DNA of 64,000 bases from Xanthomonas arboricola (GCF_002940665.1 NZ_MIGY01000002.1:1324683-1388682), one strand, 5' to 3'. Shown: positions 43,555 to 54,378, counted from the first letter of the stretch. The notes: generated by a model not told the origin, from the letters alone. Made by a program: numbers and translations.

Positions 43555-45519
43555 TCAGGGAGAAGTGGCAGCAGTGAGGGGGAGTTCGAATGGGCCGGCC
43601 GGCAGGCCGCTGCGGTCGTACAGGGTGCACACCGGGCTGTCGGCCCAGCAGTAGCGCACGCGCGTGACGGCCAGGCCGGTGGGAATGCGCAGGCTGATGG
43701 TGTGGTCGTGCAAGCTGGCAACGGCATAGCGACAGCTGTTGGGCGCGGCGCCGCACAGCTCGAACCCGATCGGCGCATCGGCGCCATAGCTGAGCAAGGC
43801 GGTGTCCACATCGTCGAAGGCGATGCGCACGCTGTCGGCTTCGCGCTGGGCGCCGCGCGGCACCGGGCCGGAGGGCGCAAGCGCTTCGCCATACACCGCA
43901 CGCCTTGCCGCGCGCGCCAGGCGCCGGCCCAGCTCCTGCTTGTTGGCCGGATGGATGTCGTAGCGGTCGCCGATGTCGATCGCCACCGCAAGGCCCGCAT
44001 GCGCATCGTTGGCGACGAAGCGGCGCTGTGCCTCGCGCAGTTGCGCCCAGCCGCTGTCGACCGGCTGGGTGGGCGGCGCGCCATAGTTGGCCAGTTGCAC
44101 GATCAGCAGCGGCAACTGCGCACCGAAGCGCTGCCGCCAATCGCGTTGCCATGCAGCGAGCAAGGCCGGGTAATGCACCGCATCGCCGGCATTGGATTCC
44201 CCCTGGTACCACAGCACGCCACGCAGGCCGAGCTGGCCGAGCGGGGCGATCATGCCGTTGTACAAGGTGGTCAGCCCGGCCGCCGACGACCACGGCGCGC
44301 GCGGTGGCGAGCCCAGTTGCGGCGGCACGATGCGGTACTGCCAGGGCGCATCCAGGGGCAGCGTGCTGCCATCGGCGAACTGCAGCGCACGCGATTGCGC
44401 ATCGCTCAGCAGCCCACCGCGCCGATAGGTGTTGAGCACATTGAGCACGATGCTGTTGCGCCCGGCATGCAGGCGGCCGCGCGGCACGCTGTAGCGACGC
44501 GGCTGGTCGGCACCGTAACTGCTGCCCACGCCGCGCCCGTTGACCCAGGTCTGGTCCAGCTCGTCCACCGGCCCGAGCAGCAAGCTGGCGTCCTGTGCGG
44601 CCTGCGCCGGCGTCAGCTCCACGCTGGTGCGGTACCAGACCATGCCGTTGAACCCGACCAGCTGCGGCACGCCCCAGTCGTCCCATGCGCCCAATGCCGC
44701 CGGTGCGGTTTGCCAGGCGCCGGGCGCATCCGCTTGCCAGGGCTCGCCTTCGCCGTGCGCATGCCACCAGGCCTCCCACAGCGCGCCCCACTGCGGCGCG
44801 GCATCCACCGGGTCGCGTGCATAACGCGCCAGTACATCCAGCGCCGGGCCGTCGTCGCCGGCAGCGCGCAGTGCCTTGTCGCCGATCCAGGCCTGCAGTT
44901 GCGAGCCGCCCCAGGAGGCATTGATCAGGCCCATCGGCACATCGACGGTCTTCTGCAACTCACGCGCGAAGTAATAGCAGGCCGCAGAAAACTCCTTCAC
45001 CGTCTCCGGCGTGGTGCGCTGCCATGCGGCAGTGCCACCGAAGCGGCGCTGCGGCGTCGGGCTGGACTGCGCCGGCACCTTGAACATGCGGATGCGCGGG
45101 TTGTCGGCATCGGCAATCTCGCTGCGTGAATCCAAGGTGCGATGCACCTGCAATTCCATGTTGGACTGGCCCGAGCACAGCCACACGTCGCCGATCAGCA
45201 CGTCGTCGACCTGCTGCGTCACACCGGTGCTGGTGCGTGCGCTCAAGGTGTACGGGCCACCTGCGGCGTGCGCAGGCAGGCGCGCTTCCCAGTGGCCTTG
45301 CCGATCTGCGCGTGCCTGCACCTGCTGCGCATCCAGTTGCACGCTCACGCGCGTGCCAGGGGGTGCATCGCCCCACACGCGGATCGGCGCATCGCGCTGC
45401 AACACCACATGCTCCTGAAACAGCGCATGCAGCAACGGCGCGTCGGCCGCCTGCGCCAGGCGCGGCAGCAGCGCTGCGCAGAGCGCTGCCATGACGACCG
45501 TCGAACTGCGCGCGCTCAT
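43555..45519 (-). CDS. SGNH carbohydrate acetylesterase (CE20/sialate-esterase-like)
   Basis: A 654-residue exported esterase that probably removes acetyl groups from xylan fragments. The signal peptide is about residues 1-24. The SGNH core holds the nucleophile Ser in [12 protein letters not shown], a [11 protein letters not shown] oxyanion block, and [14 protein letters not shown] with the Asp-His pair. A beta-sandwich insert lies between the two SGNH halves ([15 protein letters not shown] to [10 protein letters not shown]). The layout is the same as the second esterase at 59160, which sits in the xyloglucan cluster. It overlaps the alpha-glucuronidase gene by four bases (ATGA), so the two are coupled. 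Annotation as sialate O-acetylesterase would be misleading here. Confidence 0.88.
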   Translation of the reverse strand: MSARSSTVVMAALCAALLPRLAQAADAPLLHALFQEHVVLQRDAPIRVWGDAPPGTRVSVQLDAQQVQARADRQGHWEARLPAHAAGGPYTLSARTSTGVTQQVDDVLIGDVWLCSGQSNMELQVHRTLDSRSEIADADNPRIRMFKVPAQSSPTPQRRFGGTAAWQRTTPETVKEFSAACYYFARELQKTVDVPMGLINASWGGSQLQAWIGDKALRAAGDDGPALDVLARYARDPVDAAPQWGALWEAWWHAHGEGEPWQADAPGAWQTAPAALGAWDDWGVPQLVGFNGMVWYRTSVELTPAQAAQDASLLLGPVDELDQTWVNGRGVGSSYGADQPRRYSVPRGRLHAGRNSIVLNVLNTYRRGGLLSDAQSRALQFADGSTLPLDAPWQYRIVPPQLGSPPRAPWSSAAGLTTLYNGMIAPLGQLGLRGVLWYQGESNAGDAVHYPALLAAWQRDWRQRFGAQLPLLIVQLANYGAPPTQPVDSGWAQLREAQRRFVANDAHAGLAVAIDIGDRYDIHPANKQELGRRLARAARRAVYGEALAPSGPVPRGAQREADSVRIAFDDVDTALLSYGADAPIGFELCGAAPNSCRYAVASLHDHTISLRIPTGLAVTRVRYCWADSPVCTLYDRSGLPAGPFELPLTAATSP

Positions 45520-47726
45520 TTCGGATTCCCCGGCGCATACGGAAACTGCAATGCCTGGTAATACGCCAACGGATGCGCCGGTGGCGCCGTGCCGGCCGGC
45601 AACGGCCGCCCGGACACGTTCTGGAAGTAGGCGATGCTGGCATCGCGCCACCATTGCGCTTCGTCCTGCTGGATCGCCAGGAAACTGGCCACCTGCCGGT
45701 AACGCGGCGGATCGATCCTGCCGGCCAGGCCCTGCCAAGTCGCGCGCATGGCACGCACCTCGTCCACGCCGTGGTCGTAACGCCACACCAGCTCGTCCCA
45801 CAGCGGCCGTCCGGAGGCCATGCGGTGCTCCCAGGGTACATGGTGGAACCACAGCAGGTAATGCTCCGGCACACGCTGCACATCGCCGAACACGCGTGCC
45901 ACCGGCTTGGCGTATTGCGCCACCGCATTGCTGCCGCTGGCACTGCGATCGAAACCGATGCCGTTACGGTCGGCGCGGTGGTAGTAGACCGGGTCCCAGT
46001 CTGGGCGCTCGCTGCCCGCATCCCACGGTGCTGGGCCGTAGTGATGGCCGCGCCCCATCAGGTGATGCAGGCCGAGCGGGGTCATGTAGTCCACCACCGC
46101 TTCGCGCGAGCGCAGCAGCATGTCGACCACGGGCGTCACCACGTCAGCATCGTTGGAGAACGTCATGCGCACCCACTCCTGCGCGACTGCCTGCGGCGAC
46201 AATTGCGGGTTCCACGCCAGCCGCCCGTACGCATACCAGTTGGCCTGATCGAAGATCGAGCCGCTCCAGTTGCGGTCCGCACCGATGTTGGCCACCCCGG
46301 CAATGCCGGTCAGCCGCGTGCGGCCGGCATCCTTGAACAGGCTGCCATCCACGGTCCTGGCCACCGTCGAGCCCTTGCCGCGCGCATGGGTGTCGGCCTG
46401 CAGGGTTTCGGCAAACAGCGTGCCCAGGTAGGCCAGATGGGTGGAAAAGCCCAGATACTCCTTGGTGATCTGGAACTCCGGCATCAACGGCGTCTTGCGC
46501 ATCGCGCCGAACAGCGGATGGAACGGCTCGCGCGGCTGGAAGTCGATCGCCCCGTTCTTGACCTGCACGATCACGTTGTCGCGGAACTGGCCATCCAGCG
46601 GCAGGAACTCGCTGTACGCCTGCTTGGCGCGATCGTCCGGCTGCGCATGCGAATAGACGAACGCGCGCCACATCACCACGCCCCCGTGCGGCGCCAGCGC
46701 GTCGGCCAGCAGATTGGCGCCATCGGCATGGCTGCGCCCGTAGTCCTGCGGGCCGGGCTGGCCTTCGGAGTTGGCCTTGACCAACAAACCGCCGAAGTCC
46801 GGAATGCGTGCATAGATCTCGTCGGCTTTGTTGCGCCACCACTGCCGCACCTGCGGATCCAGCGGGTCGGCGGTCTTCAGGCCACCGATCTCGATCGGCG
46901 CGCTGAAACGCGCGCTGAGAAACACCCGGATGCCGTAGGGACGAAACACCTTGGCCAGTGCCGCCGCCTTGTCCAGATACTGCGGCGTCAGGCTCCAGGC
47001 CTTGGCATTGACATTGTTGAGCACGCTGCCGTTGATGCCCAGCGATGCATTGGCGCGCGCGTAGTCGGTATAGCGCGGATCCAGATACCCCGGCAGGGTC
47101 TGCCAGTTCCATAACGAGGCGCCGGCGTAGCCGCGCTCGACCACCCCGTCCAGGTTGTCCCAGTGGTTGAGCATGCGCAGTTGCAACCGCGGCGACTCGC
47201 GCAGGTCCAGCGCGGCCAGCGACTGGCCGGTCTGCAGCAGGCGCAGGAAGTGGAATGCCCCATACAGCGCACCGATATCGCTGCCGCCGACGATGGCGGT
47301 GATGCGATGCCCGTCCGCGCGGACACTGCGGATCAGATAGCCCTCGCGGCCCAGGCCGGCGGTCTGCAGGTTCAACGCCGCGATCTGCGGCGCTGCGGCC
47401 GCACCCAGCAAGATCGCACCATCGCGTGTGACCGTGGCGGACGACTGCGGCGCAGCACCAAGCAGGCCCGACAGTCCACGCTGCAATTCCTCGCGTGCAG
47501 CCTGCAGACTCGGCGAGTCGCCGGCGACGATCAACTCGCTTGCGCTGCCACGCAACTGCGCCGCGTCAGCCATCCGGTGGTAGCGCAACCATAACTCGTA
47601 GCCGTCCTCGGCCCGCGCGCCGGCACTGGCCAGCATCAATCCACACAGCAGCGTCATCGCCAGCCACCACGGATGCGCCAATGCAGCGCAATACGCGACG
47701 CAGCGCCGCATTGCACGCGCGCTCAT
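45516..47726 (-). CDS. agu67A: GH67 alpha-glucuronidase
   Basis: A 736-residue exported alpha-glucuronidase that removes (4-O-methyl)glucuronate from the ends of xylo-oligosaccharides. A signal peptide is at about residues 1-39 (AMTLLCGLMLASAGARA). GH67 landmarks: RLQLRMLNHWDNLDGVVERGYAG, the catalytic region VKANSEGQPGPQDYGRSHADGAN, FQPREPFHPLFGAM, and LMPEFQITKEYLGF. The C terminus has FHHVPWEHRMASGRPLWDELV. ATG 47726 has GGAG eight bases upstream. It is the first gene of the leftward operon and is divergent from xylR, so periplasmic debranching and regulation are encoded back to back. Confidence 0.95.
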   Translation of the reverse strand: MSARAMRRCVAYCAALAHPWWLAMTLLCGLMLASAGARAEDGYELWLRYHRMADAAQLRGSASELIVAGDSPSLQAAREELQRGLSGLLGAAPQSSATVTRDGAILLGAAAAPQIAALNLQTAGLGREGYLIRSVRADGHRITAIVGGSDIGALYGAFHFLRLLQTGQSLAALDLRESPRLQLRMLNHWDNLDGVVERGYAGASLWNWQTLPGYLDPRYTDYARANASLGINGSVLNNVNAKAWSLTPQYLDKAAALAKVFRPYGIRVFLSARFSAPIEIGGLKTADPLDPQVRQWWRNKADEIYARIPDFGGLLVKANSEGQPGPQDYGRSHADGANLLADALAPHGGVVMWRAFVYSHAQPDDRAKQAYSEFLPLDGQFRDNVIVQVKNGAIDFQPREPFHPLFGAMRKTPLMPEFQITKEYLGFSTHLAYLGTLFAETLQADTHARGKGSTVARTVDGSLFKDAGRTRLTGIAGVANIGADRNWSGSIFDQANWYAYGRLAWNPQLSPQAVAQEWVRMTFSNDADVVTPVVDMLLRSREAVVDYMTPLGLHHLMGRGHHYGPAPWDAGSERPDWDPVYYHRADRNGIGFDRSASGSNAVAQYAKPVARVFGDVQRVPEHYLLWFHHVPWEHRMASGRPLWDELVWRYDHGVDEVRAMRATWQGLAGRIDPPRYRQVASFLAIQQDEAQWWRDASIAYFQNVSGRPLPAGTAPPAHPLAYYQALQFPYAPGNPK

Positions 47727-47887
47727 GCGGCATGCTCCAGCGACATCGCCGCACGCGGCGGCGTATCGCCGCTCTGCCTGCTTCCCGGTACCATGCGTCG
47801 CATCGTCACGCACGCAGTCGACGCTTGCGTTATTGCAGCGGGTTGTGTGCATCGTGCAGGTTCGCCACCCACTTGAAGAGGCCACGC
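47727..47887. promoter_or_regulatory. Divergent promoter region agu67A / xylR
   Basis: This 161-base stretch must contain both promoters. Searched by eye, it has no copy of the GGTAGCGCTA xyl-box seen at 20307 and 20468. If XylR acts here, it uses a degenerate site, or the operon is read from another control. Confidence 0.4.
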
Positions 47888-48961
47888 TTGGAGAAGGTCA
47901 GGAAATCGGTCCGCCGCACCAGCCGCGCGACCACCATCGACGAGGTGGCGGCGCTGGCGAAGGTTTCGCCGATGACGGTCTCGCGCGTGGTCAACAACAA
48001 CGGCAGCGTGCGCGATGCCACCCGCGCACGCGTGCTGCGCGCGGTCGACAAGCTGGGTTACACGCCCAATCTGGCGGCCAGCGCCCTGGCCGCCGCGCAG
48101 AGCACGCGCATCGCGTTGATCTACAGCGATCCCAGCGGTGCCTACCTGCGTGAGTTGCTGCTGGGCGTGTTGCGGGTTGCCTCGCGCACGCCGATCCAGC
48201 TGGTGATCGATTGCTGGGACGACCTGGATGCCGACGCCGAGCGCCGTGCCGCGCGCAAGCTCGCCAAGGGCGTGGCCGGGGTGATCCTGCCGCCGCCGCT
48301 GTGCGAATCCAAGGCCGCGGTACTGGAACTGGTACGCGCCAAGGTGCCGGTGGTGGCGATCGCCTCCAACCACTTCAGTCCGGATGTGGCCTGCGTGCGC
48401 ATCGACGAATTCGCCGCCGCCAAGGAGATCACCGAGCATCTGATCGCGCAGGGCCACACGCGTATCGGCTACATCGCCGGGCATCCCAACCTGTCCGCCA
48501 GCACGCGTCGCTTCGAAGGGTTCCAGGCGGCGCTGGCCGATGCGGGCCTGCGGCTGGATCGGCATCTGGTGCAGCCGGGCGACTACACCTACAAATCCGG
48601 CCTGGTCGCTGCGGAAAAACTGCTGGCGCGCAAACGCCGCCCCAGCGCCATCTTCGCCAGCAACGACGACATGGCCGCCGCCGCGATCTCGGTCGCGCAT
48701 CGGCGCGGGCTGGATGTGCCGCGCGATCTGTCGGTGGTCGGCTTCGACGACACCTCCGCGGCCACTGCGGTATGGCCAGAACTCACCACCGTGCAGCAGC
48801 CCATCGCCGCCATGGCCGACGCTGCGCTGGACATCCTGCTGAAGACGATTCGCGCCAAGGAGCGCACGGCGAAGATGGTCGATCATGTGGTCGCGCACCT
48901 GCTGGTCAAGCGGGATTCGGTGGCCGCACCGGCAGCGCCGGATGCAACGGAACAGCAATGA
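47888..48961 (+). CDS. xylR: LacI-family regulator XylR of the xylan system
   Basis: A 357-residue LacI/GalR repressor. The helix-turn-helix is at about 15-60 (TTIDEVAALAKVSPMTVSRVVNNN), followed by hinge LAASALAAAQSTRIALIYSD and the sugar-sensing core ending VVGFDDTSAATAVWPELTTVQQP. TTG 47888 is the best start: GAAGAGG lies six bases before it. The first in-frame ATG would cut into the recognition helix (residue 29), so it cannot be right. It sits between xylA and agu67A, as in X. campestris, where XylR represses xylan genes through the xyl-box. It is convergent with xylA. Confidence 0.9.
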   Translation: MEKVRKSVRRTSRATTIDEVAALAKVSPMTVSRVVNNNGSVRDATRARVLRAVDKLGYTPNLAASALAAAQSTRIALIYSDPSGAYLRELLLGVLRVASRTPIQLVIDCWDDLDADAERRAARKLAKGVAGVILPPPLCESKAAVLELVRAKVPVVAIASNHFSPDVACVRIDEFAAAKEITEHLIAQGHTRIGYIAGHPNLSASTRRFEGFQAALADAGLRLDRHLVQPGDYTYKSGLVAAEKLLARKRRPSAIFASNDDMAAAAISVAHRRGLDVPRDLSVVGFDDTSAATAVWPELTTVQQPIAAMADAALDILLKTIRAKERTAKMVDHVVAHLLVKRDSVAAPAAPDATEQQ

Positions 48962-48978
48962 CACCGCACGCGGTTGTG

Positions 48979-49007
48979 CGCGCAGGCTGCCGGTGATCGC
49001 CTGCGCG
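48979..49007. terminator. Bidirectional hairpin between xylR and xylA
   Basis: Nine-bp perfect arms CGCGCAGGC/GCCTGCGCG (48979-48987 and 48999-49007) with an 11-base loop, between two convergent genes. No T tract on either strand, so it may protect 3' ends rather than terminate by itself. Confidence 0.45.
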
Positions 49008-49030
49008 TGCAGGCGACCATCGGCACAACA

Positions 49031-50368
49031 TCAACGCGTCAGATACTGGTTGATCAGGTTCTCGTAGGCTTCCTGACGGCCGCTGAGCTGCTTGGGTGCG
49101 TTACCGGCGGCGTACTTGGCCACATCCACCAGCGTGCTGCTGCCGTTGGCGAAGTCCGCGCCCGCACCGCTGTCGAAGCTGGCGTAACGCTCGGCGCGCC
49201 ACTGCTCCAGCAGCGAGGAGGTCAGCAGCGCATTGGCCACTTCCAGCCCGCGTGCAAACGCGTCCATGCCGCCGATATGCGCCAGGAACAGATCCTGCGG
49301 GTCGGACGACTCGCGACGCACCTTGGCATCGAAGTTCAGCCCGCCCGGTGCCAGCCCGCCCTGACGCAGCACCACCAGCATCGCGCCGACGGTGTCGTAC
49401 AGGTCGGTCGGGAACTGATCGGTGTCCCAGCCGTTCTGCGGGTTGCCGCGGTTGGCATCGATGCTGCCCAGCAGGCCGGCATCGGATGCCACCTGCAGGT
49501 CGTGCTCGAAGCTGTGGCCCGACAGCGTGGCGTGGTTGGCTTCGATGTTGAGCTTGAAGTCCTGGTCCAGGCCGTGCTGGCGCAGGAAGCCGATCACCGT
49601 GGCGCTGTCGAAGTCGTACTGGTGCTTCATCGGCTCCATTGGTTTTGGCTCGATCAGGAAGTTGCCGGTAAAGCCGATCGCGCGGCCGTAGTCGCGCGCC
49701 AGGGTGAGGAAGCGCGCCATATTGTCCTGCTCGCGCTTCATCTGGGTGTTGTGCAGGCAGGCATAGCCTTCGCGGCCGCCCCAGAACACGTAGTTTTCGC
49801 CGCCCAGCTCGACGGTGGCATCGATCGCGGCCTTGACCTGCACCGCCGCACGCGCGACGACATTGAAATCAGGGTTGGTCGACGCACCATTCATGTAACG
49901 CGGGTGCGAGAACAGGTTGGCGGTGCCCCACAGCAGCTTGACGCCGGTGTCGGCCTGGCGCTGCTTGGCGATGCCGACCATGTGCTTGAGGTTGCTCTGG
50001 TACTCACCGATGTCGTCGGCATCGGGCGACAGGTCGATGTCGTGGAAGCAGTAGTACGGCACGCCGAGCTTGGTGAAGAACTCGAACGCGGCATCGGCCT
50101 TGGCTTCGGCGCGATTCAACGCGGTGTTGCCGATATCCCACGGGTACGCGCGCGTGCCCGGGCCGAACGGATCGGCGCCGTTGCCGCAGAAGCTGTGCCA
50201 GTAGGCCACGGCAAAGCGCAGATGCTCGGCCATGGTCTTGTCGCCGATCTGCTTGTTGGCGTCGTAGACCTTGAACGCCAGCGGGTTGTCCGAGTCGCGG
50301 CCTTCGAAGCCGATCTTGCCGATACCGGGGAAATATTCCTTGGCGCCGATGTAGACGGTGTTGCTCAT
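49031..50368 (-). CDS. xylA: Xylose isomerase
   Basis: Converts D-xylose to D-xylulose in the cytoplasm with divalent metal. The 445-residue length is the long class II type. Landmarks: [40 protein letters not shown] (catalytic His region), [32 protein letters not shown] (metal-binding Glu), [38 protein letters not shown]. It lies 47 bases after xylB and ends the leftward operon that starts with xyloglucan genes. It is the only xylA in the window, so both polysaccharide systems may feed it. Confidence 0.97.
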   Translation of the reverse strand: MSNTVYIGAKEYFPGIGKIGFEGRDSDNPLAFKVYDANKQIGDKTMAEHLRFAVAYWHSFCGNGADPFGPGTRAYPWDIGNTALNRAEAKADAAFEFFTKLGVPYYCFHDIDLSPDADDIGEYQSNLKHMVGIAKQRQADTGVKLLWGTANLFSHPRYMNGASTNPDFNVVARAAVQVKAAIDATVELGGENYVFWGGREGYACLHNTQMKREQDNMARFLTLARDYGRAIGFTGNFLIEPKPMEPMKHQYDFDSATVIGFLRQHGLDQDFKLNIEANHATLSGHSFEHDLQVASDAGLLGSIDANRGNPQNGWDTDQFPTDLYDTVGAMLVVLRQGGLAPGGLNFDAKVRRESSDPQDLFLAHIGGMDAFARGLEVANALLTSSLLEQWRAERYASFDSGAGADFANGSSTLVDVAKYAAGNAPKQLSGRQEAYENLINQYLTR

Positions 50369-50415
50369 GGGGTGGAATGTCCTTGCTGCTGGGGGAGTTG
50401 TAGAAAGCGTGTCGA

Positions 50416-51909
50416 TCAGCCGGCGTAGAGCGGGCTGACCACATGCAGGTGCTTGAGGAAGTGCTGGTAGTGCTGCTGATACTGGGCCACGCGCTGCGGA
50501 TCCGGGCGCGCCGACAGGCTGTCGTCGACCTGCAGATGCTCCAGCACCACATCCGACAACGCGTGCGTACCGCCGTCATCGCGATCGCAGGCCCACAAGG
50601 CCTGCAGCGCGGCACCGAAGGCAGCGCCTTCGGGCTGGGTCGGCACCACGACCTGCAGGTTGAAGATATCGGCCACCATCTGCCGCCACTGCGCGCTCTT
50701 GCTGCCGCCGCCGGTGAGCAGGATGGTGTCGAACTGCAGACCCGCCGCAACGAAGGCATCGAAGCCGTTGCGCAGGCTGTAGGTCGCCCCTTCCATCGCG
50801 GCGCGGTAGAAATGCGCCGGGGTGGTGTTGTGCAGGTCCATGCCGAACAGGCAGCCGCGGGCGGCCGGCAAGTCCGGGGTGCGCTCGCCGTTGAAGAACG
50901 GCAGCAGTACCAGGCCATCGGCGCCGGGCGTGGTGCTGGCGATCAAGGCGTCGGTCTGTTCGCGGGTTATCGAGAACATGCGCATCACCGCCTCGGTGGC
51001 GACGGTGCAGTTCATGGTGCAGATCAGCGGCAGCCAGCCGCCGCTGGACGAGCAGAACGCGGCCCAGCGTGCCTCGTCGTCCACCACCGGGTGATCGGCG
51101 TAGGCGAACAAGGTGCCCGAAGTGCCCAGGCTCATGGTCAGACGCCCCGGCACCACGTTGCCGGTGCCGATGGCGGCCATCATGTTGTCGCCGCCGCCGG
51201 TGGTGACACGCACGCCGGCCGGCAGATTCAAGGCATCGGCGGCTGCGTCGGACAAGGCATAGACCGCGCCGGTCTCCACCAGCGGCGGCAATGCCTCGCG
51301 CAGGTCGCGTTGTGCGTCCACCGCGCCGAGCATGCGCTCGGACCACTGCCGCGTGCGCACGTCCAGCCAGCCGGTGCCGGAGGCATCGCCGACTTCGGCA
51401 AAGCGCTCGCCGGTGAGCCAGAAGTTCACGTAGTCGTGCGGCAGCATCACCGTGGTCATCGCCGCATACGCCTCGGGGCGATGCTTGCGCGTCCACGGCA
51501 GCTTGGAGGCGGTGTAGCCGGCCATGATCGGGTTGCCGGCGGTGGCCACGCTGCCCGCGGCGCCGCCCACCGCATCCATGATTTCCTCGCATTCCAGTGC
51601 GGTGCTGGTATCGCACCACAGCTTCACCGGTGCGGTGACGCTGCCATCGGCGGCCACCGGCACAAAGCCGTGCTGCTGGCCGGAGACCGAGATGCCACGC
51701 ACCTGCGCACGCTGCTCGCCATCGAGCTGCGCGAAGCAATGCACGATGCCGTCGATCCACCACTGCGCCTGTTGTTCGCGGGTGCCGTCGTCGCGGCTGA
51801 TCAGTTCCATCGGCGCGGCGATCGTGGCGACCACGGCGCGCTCCTGCGGATCGTAGGCCACCAGCTTGACGCTCTGCGTGCCCACATCCAGTCCTACGTA
51901 CAAGCTCAT
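50416..51909 (-). CDS. xylB: Xylulokinase
   Basis: Phosphorylates D-xylulose, feeding the pentose phosphate pathway. The 497-residue FGGY kinase shows the first phosphate motif [14 protein letters not shown] at residues 4-17, [12 protein letters not shown], the second phosphate motif [14 protein letters not shown], and [16 protein letters not shown] (adenosine motif). The start overlaps the stop of the GH95 gene by four bases (ATGA), so translation is coupled to a periplasmic fucosidase, an arrangement that ties xylose metabolism to xyloglucan breakdown. Confidence 0.97.
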   Translation of the reverse strand: MSLYVGLDVGTQSVKLVAYDPQERAVVATIAAPMELISRDDGTREQQAQWWIDGIVHCFAQLDGEQRAQVRGISVSGQQHGFVPVAADGSVTAPVKLWCDTSTALECEEIMDAVGGAAGSVATAGNPIMAGYTASKLPWTRKHRPEAYAAMTTVMLPHDYVNFWLTGERFAEVGDASGTGWLDVRTRQWSERMLGAVDAQRDLREALPPLVETGAVYALSDAAADALNLPAGVRVTTGGGDNMMAAIGTGNVVPGRLTMSLGTSGTLFAYADHPVVDDEARWAAFCSSSGGWLPLICTMNCTVATEAVMRMFSITREQTDALIASTTPGADGLVLLPFFNGERTPDLPAARGCLFGMDLHNTTPAHFYRAAMEGATYSLRNGFDAFVAAGLQFDTILLTGGGSKSAQWRQMVADIFNLQVVVPTQPEGAAFGAALQALWACDRDDGGTHALSDVVLEHLQVDDSLSARPDPQRVAQYQQHYQHFLKHLHVVSPLYAG

Positions 51910-54320
51910 TGCGTCACCAATCGGTTGTTGTTGAGGCCCACCAGCCGGGTGCGGCCGGCACCCAGTTCCAGGTCCAGGGTCTGCCCTGCGTAAGACAGTT
52001 GATAGCGCCCGCCCCGCTCGCTGTGCACGCGTGCCTGCTGCAGGCGGCCGCCCTCCCAGTGCAGGTCCACGCTGGCACCGCCGCGCACGCGCAAGCCACG
52101 CACACTGCCGCGCGGCCATGCCTTGGGCAAGGCAGGCAGCAGGAACACGCTGCCGCCCCAGCTTTGCAGCAGCATTTCGGTGATGCCGGCGGTACCTCCA
52201 AAGTTGCCGTCGATCTGGAACGGCGGATGCGCGTCGAACAGATTCGGGTAGGTGCGCTCGGGCGAGATCAGCAGTTGCAGGATGCGGTAGGCATGCTCGC
52301 CATCGGCCAGCCGTGCCCACAGATTCAGCCGCCAGCCGATACCCCAGCCGGTGGTGTTATCGCCGCGCGTTTCCAGCGTGCGCTTGGCCGCAGCGGCAAG
52401 CTCGGGCGTATCGCGCAGATTGATCTGGCTCGAAGGATGCAAGGCATACAGATGCGAGACATGGCGGTGATGGATCTCCGGTGCCTGCATGTCCCAGTCC
52501 TGTTGCCACTCCTGCAATTGCCCCGCCTTGCCGATGCGGTTGGGCGGCAATTGCTCGCGCAGCGTGCTCAGCTGTTGCGCGAAGGCATCGTCGACCTTGA
52601 GCAGCTTGCTCATCGCGATGCATTGGGCGAACAGATCGCGCAGCAGCTGCGCATCCATGGTGGGGCCGGCACATAGCGCGGCGTTGAACGGATGCTGGTT
52701 TTCCGGCGACATCGACGGGTTGGTCACCATCGCGCCGGTCTGCGGGTCGCGCACCAGCGTGGCGACGAAGAACTCCGCCGCGCCCTTGAACAAGGGGTAG
52801 ATCCTGCCCAGATAGGCACAGTCGCGGCCGTAATCCCAGCGGTCCCACAACTGCTGCAGCAGCCAGACGCCGCCCATCGGCCACAGGCTCCACTTGGCGC
52901 CATCGATCGGCCCGGCCTGGCGCCACAAATCGGTGTTGTTGTGTACCACCCAACCCGGTGCGTCGTACATCGCACGTGCGGTGCGCGCGCCGGTCTTGGC
53001 CAGATCGAACAACATGGATTCCAGCGGTTCGACGCACTCGTGCAGCGCGTTGGCCTCGCTGGGCCAGTAGTTCATCTCGGTGTTGATGTTGATGGTGTAC
53101 TTGCTTTCCCACGGCGGCTGCATCAGGTCGTTCCAGATGCCCTGCAGATTGGCCGGCTGGGTGCCGGGCCGCGAGCTGCAGATCAGCAGGTAACAGCCGA
53201 ACTGGTGATACAGCGCGGCCAGCGCCGGGTCGTTGCCCTGCGCAAAACGCTGCACGCGCTCGTCGGTAGGCAGTGCCGCCGCCTCGCTGGTGCCGAGATC
53301 GATCGCCACGCGCCGGAACAGCCGCTGGTGATCGGCCAGATGCGCACGCAGCACTGCGGCGTAGTCCAGCTTGCCCGCCTTCTGCATGCTTGCTGCGGTC
53401 AATGCCAGCGGATCGCCATCGACTGCATCAAAGCGTTGGTAGCTGGTGGCGGCGGTGAGCAGCAGCACCACTTCATCCGCGGCGTCGATGCGCAGGCGGT
53501 CGCGCAGCCCGCTGAGCGTGCCGCCCTTGACCTGCGGCAACACGCGCAAGGCAAAACGCAGCTTGCCGTCGATGCCGGCAAAGCTGCCGTTGCGGCCGCT
53601 AAACAGCAGCCCGCCCTGCTCCACCGTGACCGCGCCGGTCTGCGGGCTGTCGATGCCCACGCGCAGGGAAATCGCGTGTGGCCGATCGCAGGACAGGCGC
53701 ACCACGATGCATTGCGACTGCGCCGACACGAACACTTCGCGCTTGTGCACAGCACCGCCGGAGCGGAACGTGGTGGTGGCCACGCCGGTATCCAGATCGA
53801 GCTGGCGGCGGTACTCGCTGATGCCGTCGGCACGATCGAAATCCAGCAACAGATCGCCCAGCGGTTGATACGGCATCTGCTTGAGCGGACGCGAGAGCAT
53901 CTTGGCGTCGGCCAGGGTTTCGGCTTCGGCATAGCGCCCGGCAAACACGAGCGCGCGCACCTGTGGCAAGGCCGCCAGCGCGTCGGGGCTGGTGGCATCG
54001 TACGGGCCACCTGCGTACAGCGTGTCCTCGTTGAGTTGCAGGCGCTCGTGGGCAATACCGCCCCACACCATCGCGCCCAGCCGGCCGTTGCCGACCGGCA
54101 GCGCCTGCACCCACTCGTTGGCCGGTTCGCGGTACCACAGCTGCAAGGCATCGCCCGCAGCAACGGCAGGCAACGATTGCTCGCCGGCAGCCTTGACCGG
54201 CGCAGCAATGGCGGACGCAGCCGGCGCAGCGCCCAGCGCCGCGAGTGCGGCACCGGTTGCCTTGCAGACTTCCCTGCGGGTCAGCACGTGCACCACCGTG
54301 CTGCATGACCGGACCTGCAC
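51906..54320 (-). CDS. GH95 alpha-L-fucosidase
   Basis: An 804-residue exported enzyme expected to remove alpha-1,2-fucose from xyloglucan side chains. The N terminus has TRREVCKATGAALAALGAAPAASA, a twin-arginine-type signal, fitting export as a folded protein. GH95 text: LWYREPANEWVQALPVGNGRLGAMVWGG, ERLQLNEDTLYAGGPYD, NINTEMNYWPSEANALHECVEPL (catalytic Asn-rich region) and HRHVSHLYALHPSSQI, then NLFDAHPPFQIDGNFGGTAGITEMLLQS. The exact start is unsure: GTG 54320 opens the frame, and several later GTG codons are possible. It sits between GH31 and xylB in the xyloglucan operon. Confidence 0.9.
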   Translation of the reverse strand: MQVRSCSTVVHVLTRREVCKATGAALAALGAAPAASAIAAPVKAAGEQSLPAVAAGDALQLWYREPANEWVQALPVGNGRLGAMVWGGIAHERLQLNEDTLYAGGPYDATSPDALAALPQVRALVFAGRYAEAETLADAKMLSRPLKQMPYQPLGDLLLDFDRADGISEYRRQLDLDTGVATTTFRSGGAVHKREVFVSAQSQCIVVRLSCDRPHAISLRVGIDSPQTGAVTVEQGGLLFSGRNGSFAGIDGKLRFALRVLPQVKGGTLSGLRDRLRIDAADEVVLLLTAATSYQRFDAVDGDPLALTAASMQKAGKLDYAAVLRAHLADHQRLFRRVAIDLGTSEAAALPTDERVQRFAQGNDPALAALYHQFGCYLLICSSRPGTQPANLQGIWNDLMQPPWESKYTININTEMNYWPSEANALHECVEPLESMLFDLAKTGARTARAMYDAPGWVVHNNTDLWRQAGPIDGAKWSLWPMGGVWLLQQLWDRWDYGRDCAYLGRIYPLFKGAAEFFVATLVRDPQTGAMVTNPSMSPENQHPFNAALCAGPTMDAQLLRDLFAQCIAMSKLLKVDDAFAQQLSTLREQLPPNRIGKAGQLQEWQQDWDMQAPEIHHRHVSHLYALHPSSQINLRDTPELAAAAKRTLETRGDNTTGWGIGWRLNLWARLADGEHAYRILQLLISPERTYPNLFDAHPPFQIDGNFGGTAGITEMLLQSWGGSVFLLPALPKAWPRGSVRGLRVRGGASVDLHWEGGRLQQARVHSERGGRYQLSYAGQTLDLELGAGRTRLVGLNNNRLVTQ

Positions 54321-54378
54321 GCCCTAGCCTTGCGGCGATCCGGCATCTGCGCACTCACTGACTGACAACGAGTTGCGA

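Noticed and set aside
43555..45519. Sialate O-acetylesterase as the function
   Set aside because: The family name is a legacy label. The xylan operon context and absence of sialic acid genes make xylan deacetylation far more likely.
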